A stretch of DNA of 20,018 nt. Origin: JBPCPM01 sp050999155. GTDB taxonomy: Bacteria; Actinomycetota; Thermoleophilia; Solirubrobacterales; 70-9. Within the stretch, counting starts at the first letter, position 1. Each line of letters begins with the position of its first letter. This document shows, one piece after another, positions 16,493-20,018 of this stretch. Below the pieces are notes generated by a model. The model was not told the DNA's origin and did no database searches. It saw nothing but the letters and a program-made list of their open reading frames with translations. Where the stretch lies: contig JBPCPM010000128.1 of assembly GCA_050999155.1 (NCBI GenBank), positions 1 to 20,018 of the forward strand, written 5' to 3'. The position numbers were made by a program, and so were the translations under genes.

Positions 16493-16498
16493 TAGCCT
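16493..16498 (+). promoter_or_regulatory. Candidate -10 box for leaderless lipid kinase-murT-gatD operon
   Basis: TAGCCT followed by 6 bases (GCCTGC) and the ATG at 16505, with no Shine-Dalgarno. It would start the operon message at the start codon of the lipid kinase. Confidence 0.45.
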
Positions 16499-16504
16499 GC
16501 CTGC

Positions 16505-17392
16505 ATGAGCGAGCGCTCCTTCGTCGTGCTGATCAACCCCAACGCCGGGAAGGGCCGCGGGGGACGTCAGCGTGAGCGTGCGGAGGCCGCCCTGACGGAA
16601 CTCGGCGCCCAGGCCCGCTTTTACGAAACCACGGGCATGGACGACGCCGTGCAGGAGGCCCAGACGGCGGCACAGGCCGGCGAGACCCCGGTCGTGATGA
16701 GCGGCGACGGCGTCGTCGGAGCAGTCGGCGGGGCGCTCGCCGACAGGGACATGCCGATGGGAATCCTGCCGGCCGGTCGCGGTAACGACCTGGCCCGTGT
16801 CCTTGGCATCCCCCGTGACATCGGCGACGCGGCGCGCGTGCTCGTCGAGGGCCACGTCCGGACGATCGATGTCGGGGAGGCCAACGGCACGCGGTTCTTG
16901 GGCATTGCCAGCGCCGGGTTCGATTCCGACGCCAACCGCCTCGCCAACGAGGCCGAGACCGTCAGGGGGCCGCTGGTCTACCTGTACGCGGCGTTGCGAG
17001 CCCTCGCGGCGTGGGAGCCGGCGAGCTTCACCGTCGAGGCCGACGGCCACCGGTGGACGTTCTCGGGCTATTCGGTGGCCGCGGCGAACAGCAAGGCCTA
17101 CGGGGGCGGCATGTTCCTCGCGCCCGACGCCGACCTGACCGACGGCCGCTTCGACGTCGTAACCATCGGCGAGACCCCGAAGATCCGGTTCGCCCGCACC
17201 CTGCCGCTTGTGTTCAAGGGCACTCACGTCGGCGAGGATCCGGTATCGGTCAGCCGCGCCCGGAGGGTGCGTTTCGAAGCCGACCGCGAGTTCGATGTCT
17301 ACGCCGACGGCGAGCGGATCACCAGCCTGCCCGTGACCATTGACGTGCTGCCCGCCGCGCTCGGCGTGATCGCACCGGCCCCCGAGTCGTGA
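16505..17392 (+). CDS. Diacylglycerol kinase family lipid kinase (DgkB/YegS-like)
   Basis: 295 residues. LINPNAGKGRGG (9-20) is the nucleotide-binding start of the DAGK catalytic domain. The GGDGT motif appears as SGDGV (66-70) followed by VGAVGGAL, and the next block is GILPAGRGNDLARVLGIP (86-103). The C-terminal beta-sandwich is recognisable by AYGGGMFLAPDADLTDGRFDVV and VYADGE. The altered SGDGV and GRGND look like a subfamily trait, since all surrounding residues are well kept. It phosphorylates a lipid alcohol such as diacylglycerol at the membrane; the exact substrate is unknown. It is first in an operon with murT: its TGA overlaps the GTG of murT by 4 bases. A link to lipid-carrier or cell-wall lipid metabolism is inferred from that position. 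Confidence 0.9.
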   Translation: MSERSFVVLINPNAGKGRGGRQRERAEAALTELGAQARFYETTGMDDAVQEAQTAAQAGETPVVMSGDGVVGAVGGALADRDMPMGILPAGRGNDLARVLGIPRDIGDAARVLVEGHVRTIDVGEANGTRFLGIASAGFDSDANRLANEAETVRGPLVYLYAALRALAAWEPASFTVEADGHRWTFSGYSVAAANSKAYGGGMFLAPDADLTDGRFDVVTIGETPKIRFARTLPLVFKGTHVGEDPVSVSRARRVRFEADREFDVYADGERITSLPVTIDVLPAALGVIAPAPES

Positions 17393-18789
17393 CCCCGGCC
17401 GCGACGTCTCCTCCGGCCGGCTCGCCGAGCTCGCTGTTCGGCGCCAAGCGCGCCCTGGCCCGGGCCACGGGCTCGCTGAGCCGTCGGGCCGGCCGGGGCG
17501 GCGGCACCACGCTGCCCGGGCGGATGCTCCTGCGCATGGCTCCGGACGCAATCGAACGGCTGGGCGATCGCCTCCAGCAGGGCAGCACGGTGATCAGCGC
17601 GACCAACGGCAAGACCACGACGGCGGGGATGCTCGCCGCGATCCTCGGCCAGGAGGACCGCTTCCCCGTCCACAACCGGGCCGGGTCGAACATGCACTGG
17701 GGTGTGGCGACGGCGTTGCTCGAGCAGGAGGGCGCCGAGGGGCTTTTCGAGGTCGACGAGGCGTGGCTGGGAACCGTGACCGATGCCCTGGCTCCCCGGC
17801 TCATGGTCCTGTCGAACCTGTTCCGTGACCAGCTCGACCGCTACGGCGAGCTGGAGCGACTGGCGTCCGGCTGGGAGCAGATCGTCGAACGGATGAGCCC
17901 ACCGGCCGGGCTGGTCCTCAACGCCGACGATCCACGGATCGCCGAGCTGGGCCTGGCGGCCGGCGGGGAGGTCAGCTACTTCGGGATCGACGACCCGTCG
18001 GTCGCTCTCACCGAGGTCCAGCACGCCCACGACGCGCGGTTCTCCCGGCGGACCGGCGCCGCGTACGTCTACGAACACTCCTTCGTCGGCCACCTCGGTG
18101 CCTGGAGCTGTCCGGGCGAGGGTCGCGAACGTCCCGCTCGCGATGTGTCGGCCCGCCGGGTGCGGCTCGACGGGATGGCCGGCTCGCGCCTGACGGTGGC
18201 GACACCGCAGGGGGAGCTCGAGATGCGCCTGCCCGTGCCGGGCCTCTACAACGTCCACAACGCGCTCGCGGCGATCGCCGCGGCCGGCCGACTCGGCGCA
18301 TCCGGCGAGTCGATCGTCCGGGGGCTGGAATCGATGAGCGCCATCTTCGGCCGGGTCGAGCAGCTGACCGTGCACGGCCAGGACGTGGCGATCCTGTTGA
18401 TCAAGAACCCGACGGGGGCCAACGAGGTCCTGCGGACGGTGAAGCTCGAGTCCGTCGGACCTGACCTCGACCTGTGGATCGCCCTCAACGACCACATCGC
18501 CGACGGCCGAGATGTCTCCTGGGTCTGGGACGCCGACTTCGAGCTGCTCGCCGGCTCGGTACGCCGCGTGACGTGCGCGGGGACACGGAGCGCGGAGCTC
18601 GCGGTCCGGCTGAAGTACGCGGGCATCCCGACCGAGGCGATCTCGGTCCAGTCCGCCATCGCCGACTCGTTCGACGCCGCGCTCGCCGAAGCGCCCGGGC
18701 GCCTCATCGCGTTGCCGACCTACACCGCCCTGCTGGAGCTGCGCACCCTGCTCGCCGACGCCGGGCACGCCGAGGAGTACTGGGCATGA
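17389..18789 (+). CDS. murT: MurT, Mur-ligase-like subunit of lipid II isoglutaminyl synthase
   Basis: 466 residues. With GatD, MurT amidates the alpha-carboxyl of D-Glu in lipid II, giving D-isoglutamine. P-loop SATNGKTTT (70-78), FEVDEAWL (120-127) and LSNLFRDQLDRYGE (141-154) are typical of the MurT branch. The C-terminal DUF1727 domain shows GRVEQLTVHGQDVAILLIKN and ALNDHIADGRDVSWVWDADF, which carries conserved acids. The zinc-ribbon insertion (about 212-252) keeps its frame (GAAYVYEHSFVGHLGAW), but the CxxC pairs read S219-R-R-T222 and C241-P-G-E244, so only one of four cysteines remains. GTG 17389 overlaps the lipid kinase stop by 4 bases; the stop overlaps the next gene as ATGA. Despite the ribbon change the protein looks intact. 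Confidence 0.95.
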   Translation: MTPAATSPPAGSPSSLFGAKRALARATGSLSRRAGRGGGTTLPGRMLLRMAPDAIERLGDRLQQGSTVISATNGKTTTAGMLAAILGQEDRFPVHNRAGSNMHWGVATALLEQEGAEGLFEVDEAWLGTVTDALAPRLMVLSNLFRDQLDRYGELERLASGWEQIVERMSPPAGLVLNADDPRIAELGLAAGGEVSYFGIDDPSVALTEVQHAHDARFSRRTGAAYVYEHSFVGHLGAWSCPGEGRERPARDVSARRVRLDGMAGSRLTVATPQGELEMRLPVPGLYNVHNALAAIAAAGRLGASGESIVRGLESMSAIFGRVEQLTVHGQDVAILLIKNPTGANEVLRTVKLESVGPDLDLWIALNDHIADGRDVSWVWDADFELLAGSVRRVTCAGTRSAELAVRLKYAGIPTEAISVQSAIADSFDAALAEAPGRLIALPTYTALLELRTLLADAGHAEEYWA

Positions 18790-19619
18790 GCGGCCCTGAA
18801 TCGGTCCACCGCGCCGAAGCGCCGCTGCGCGCCACCGCGACCGGCCGGGAGTCCCTGCGCGGAGCCTCGGGGCCGCTGACCGCCCTTGACGCTGTCGCGT
18901 GGCACGACGCCGAGTGCGGGGCCTACGTCGCCGATCTCCCGTTGTGGCGGCGGCTGGCCGACGTGACGGGCTCCCGCCCCGCCCGCGTCTTCGACCTCGG
19001 GGCCGGAAGCGGGCGCGTGTCCCTCGACCTTGCCGCCCACGGCCACGCCCCCGTCGCGGTGGATCGCGACCCCCGCCTGCTTGCGGCTGTGCGCCGGCGA
19101 GCCGAGGTGCGCGGGCTCGACGTGGAGACCCAGAGGGCCGACGCCCGCGCCGTGGTCACCGGCCGGCCGGCCTCGCTGGTCGTCGCCCCGATGCAGCTCG
19201 CGCAGCTGATGGGCGGGACAGCCGGCCGCCTGCGGATGCTGCGCGCCGTGGCCGGGCTCCTGCGGCCGGGGGGCCGTGCCGCGTTCGCCCTCGTCGAGGC
19301 CGGCGAGATGCCCGACGGCGCCAGCGACGGTTCTGCGTCGCCGGACATCCTCGAACGTGACGGGCGCCACTACGAGAGCCGCGCCGTGGCGATCTGGCGC
19401 CAGCCGGAGGGCTGGATGATCGAGCGCCGGCGCAGCCTGCGTGTCGCCGACCGGACGGCCCAGACGCAGACGGACCTGACCCTGCTCGATGCGGTCACCG
19501 CCTCGGAGCTGCAGGACGAAGCCCGCTCGGCCGGTCTGGTGCCAGCGGGGATCGAGGCTGTTCCGGCCAGCCCCGAGCACGTCGGTTCCACGGTGTGCGT
19601 CCTGGAGCGCCCCGCGTGA
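18786..19619 (+). CDS. SAM-dependent methyltransferase encoded between murT and gatD
   Basis: 277 residues from ATG 18786. Motif I VFDLGAGSGRVSLDLA (68-83), Asp93 in VAVDRDPRLLAAV, then VVTGRPASLVVAPMQLAQLM and the class I post-motif GLLRPGGRAAFALVEAGE. The C-terminal part (HYESRAVAIWRQPEGWMIER, TLLDAVTASELQDEARSAGL) is a beta-rich end usual for small-molecule or protein methyltransferases. It overlaps murT (ATGA) and gatD (GTGA) by 4 bases on each side, so its translation is probably coupled to both and the three products are made together. A role in modifying lipid II or another cell-wall precursor is a reasonable inference, but sequence alone shows no substrate. No membrane segment or signal is seen. 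Confidence 0.85.
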   Translation: MSGPESVHRAEAPLRATATGRESLRGASGPLTALDAVAWHDAECGAYVADLPLWRRLADVTGSRPARVFDLGAGSGRVSLDLAAHGHAPVAVDRDPRLLAAVRRRAEVRGLDVETQRADARAVVTGRPASLVVAPMQLAQLMGGTAGRLRMLRAVAGLLRPGGRAAFALVEAGEMPDGASDGSASPDILERDGRHYESRAVAIWRQPEGWMIERRRSLRVADRTAQTQTDLTLLDAVTASELQDEARSAGLVPAGIEAVPASPEHVGSTVCVLERPA

Positions 19620-20018
19620 GCCCCCGGCCCGAACTCGAGGTGCGGATGTGCGCGCTATACCCCGACCACATGAACATCTACGCCGACCGGGGGAATATCG
19701 TCTTCGTCCAGCGCCGCTGCGAATGGCGCGGCATCGGCTTCCGCCTTTCCGGGTCGGGCTTCGGCGACGACCTCGACCCGGCCGGGCACGACCTCCTGTA
19801 CATGGGCGGCGGCCAGGACTCCGATCAGGTGCGGGTGGCCGGCGACCTCGTCGAGACCAAGGCCGGCGCCCTGAGCGAGGCTGTCGGGTCAGGGACGCCG
19901 ATGCTGGCGGTGTGTGGCGGCTACCAGCTGCTGGGCCACAGCTACCAGCTGGCCGACGAGACCCTGCCCGGAACCGGGCTGGCCGACCTGCGCACCGTGC
20001 GCGAGCCCGGTGAGCGCC
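19616..20018 (+). CDS. gatD: GatD, glutaminase subunit of lipid II isoglutaminyl synthase (cut by window edge)
   Basis: The first 134 codons of a class I glutamine amidotransferase-like protein; the frame is open to the right edge. LYPDHMNIYADRGNIVFVQR (14-33) is the GatD/CobB-CobQ-like N-terminus. LLYMGGGQDSDQ (60-71) is the oxyanion-side loop, and AVCGGYQLLGHSY (98-110) carries the nucleophile Cys100. GatD releases ammonia from glutamine and passes it to MurT. The catalytic His expected further on lies outside the window. GTG 19616 is chosen for its 4-base overlap with the methyltransferase stop; ATG 19646 is possible but would cut into the first strand. Confidence 0.95.
   Translation, partial: MSPRPELEVRMCALYPDHMNIYADRGNIVFVQRRCEWRGIGFRLSGSGFGDDLDPAGHDLLYMGGGQDSDQVRVAGDLVETKAGALSEAVGSGTPMLAVCGGYQLLGHSYQLADETLPGTGLADLRTVREPGER

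Noticed and set aside
15698..18768. Two long minus-strand frames opposite the methyltransferase, lipid kinase and murT
   Set aside because: The plus-strand genes carry clear catalytic motifs; the antisense frames do not and read like typical GC-rich shadows.

Overview
The window is high-GC, densely coded bacterial chromosome. GTG starts are common, and many neighbouring genes overlap by 1-8 bases or lie about 4 bases apart. Several features point to a high-GC, cell-walled actinobacterium: the pair murT/gatD (amidation of lipid II D-glutamate), a Cas4-Cas1 fusion linked to a type I-G CRISPR system, and probable leaderless promoters. A deep lineage such as Thermoleophilia/Solirubrobacterales is my guess from general resemblance; no marker gene proves it.

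Left part (1-7195, minus strand): a compact type I-G (formerly I-U) CRISPR-Cas operon in the order cas3, csx17 (large subunit), csb1 (Cas7), csb2 (Cas5-Cas6 fusion), then the first 48 codons of a Cas4-Cas1 fusion cut off by the window edge. All junctions are tight (8-bp overlap, 4-bp overlap, 4-bp gap, 1-bp overlap). The full interference set is here. The rest of cas4-cas1, cas2 and the repeat-spacer array should lie left of base 1; no array is visible inside the window.

Boundary part (7196-8436): a small toxin-antitoxin patch beside cas3. It holds a PIN-domain toxin with no ATG/GTG/TTG start before its first catalytic Asp, an upstream antitoxin-like reading frame broken by an in-frame TGA, and a divergent AbrB-type antitoxin with no toxin next to it. 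This looks like a decaying or rearranged module.

Middle part (8437-14986): an ABC-F ATPase divergent from a metallo-beta-lactamase-fold hydrolase, an unrecognised protein built from two copies of a 49-residue unit joined by a proline-rich linker, a DJ-1/PfpI-family protein, a small single-pass membrane protein, and an SDR oxidoreductase. An alpha/beta hydrolase lies just upstream of the SDR gene.

Right part (14991-20018): a lipoprotein cyclophilin that heads the minus-strand group with the hydrolase and SDR, a methyltransferase, and a tightly overlapping plus-strand operon of lipid kinase, murT, a second methyltransferase and gatD (cut by the right edge). MurT and GatD form the lipid II isoglutaminyl synthase. 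The methyltransferase gene placed between them, and the loss of three of four zinc-ribbon cysteines in this MurT, are the most unusual points. Four operon-leading genes have a TAnnnT box 6-8 bases before the start codon and no Shine-Dalgarno, as expected for leaderless transcripts.
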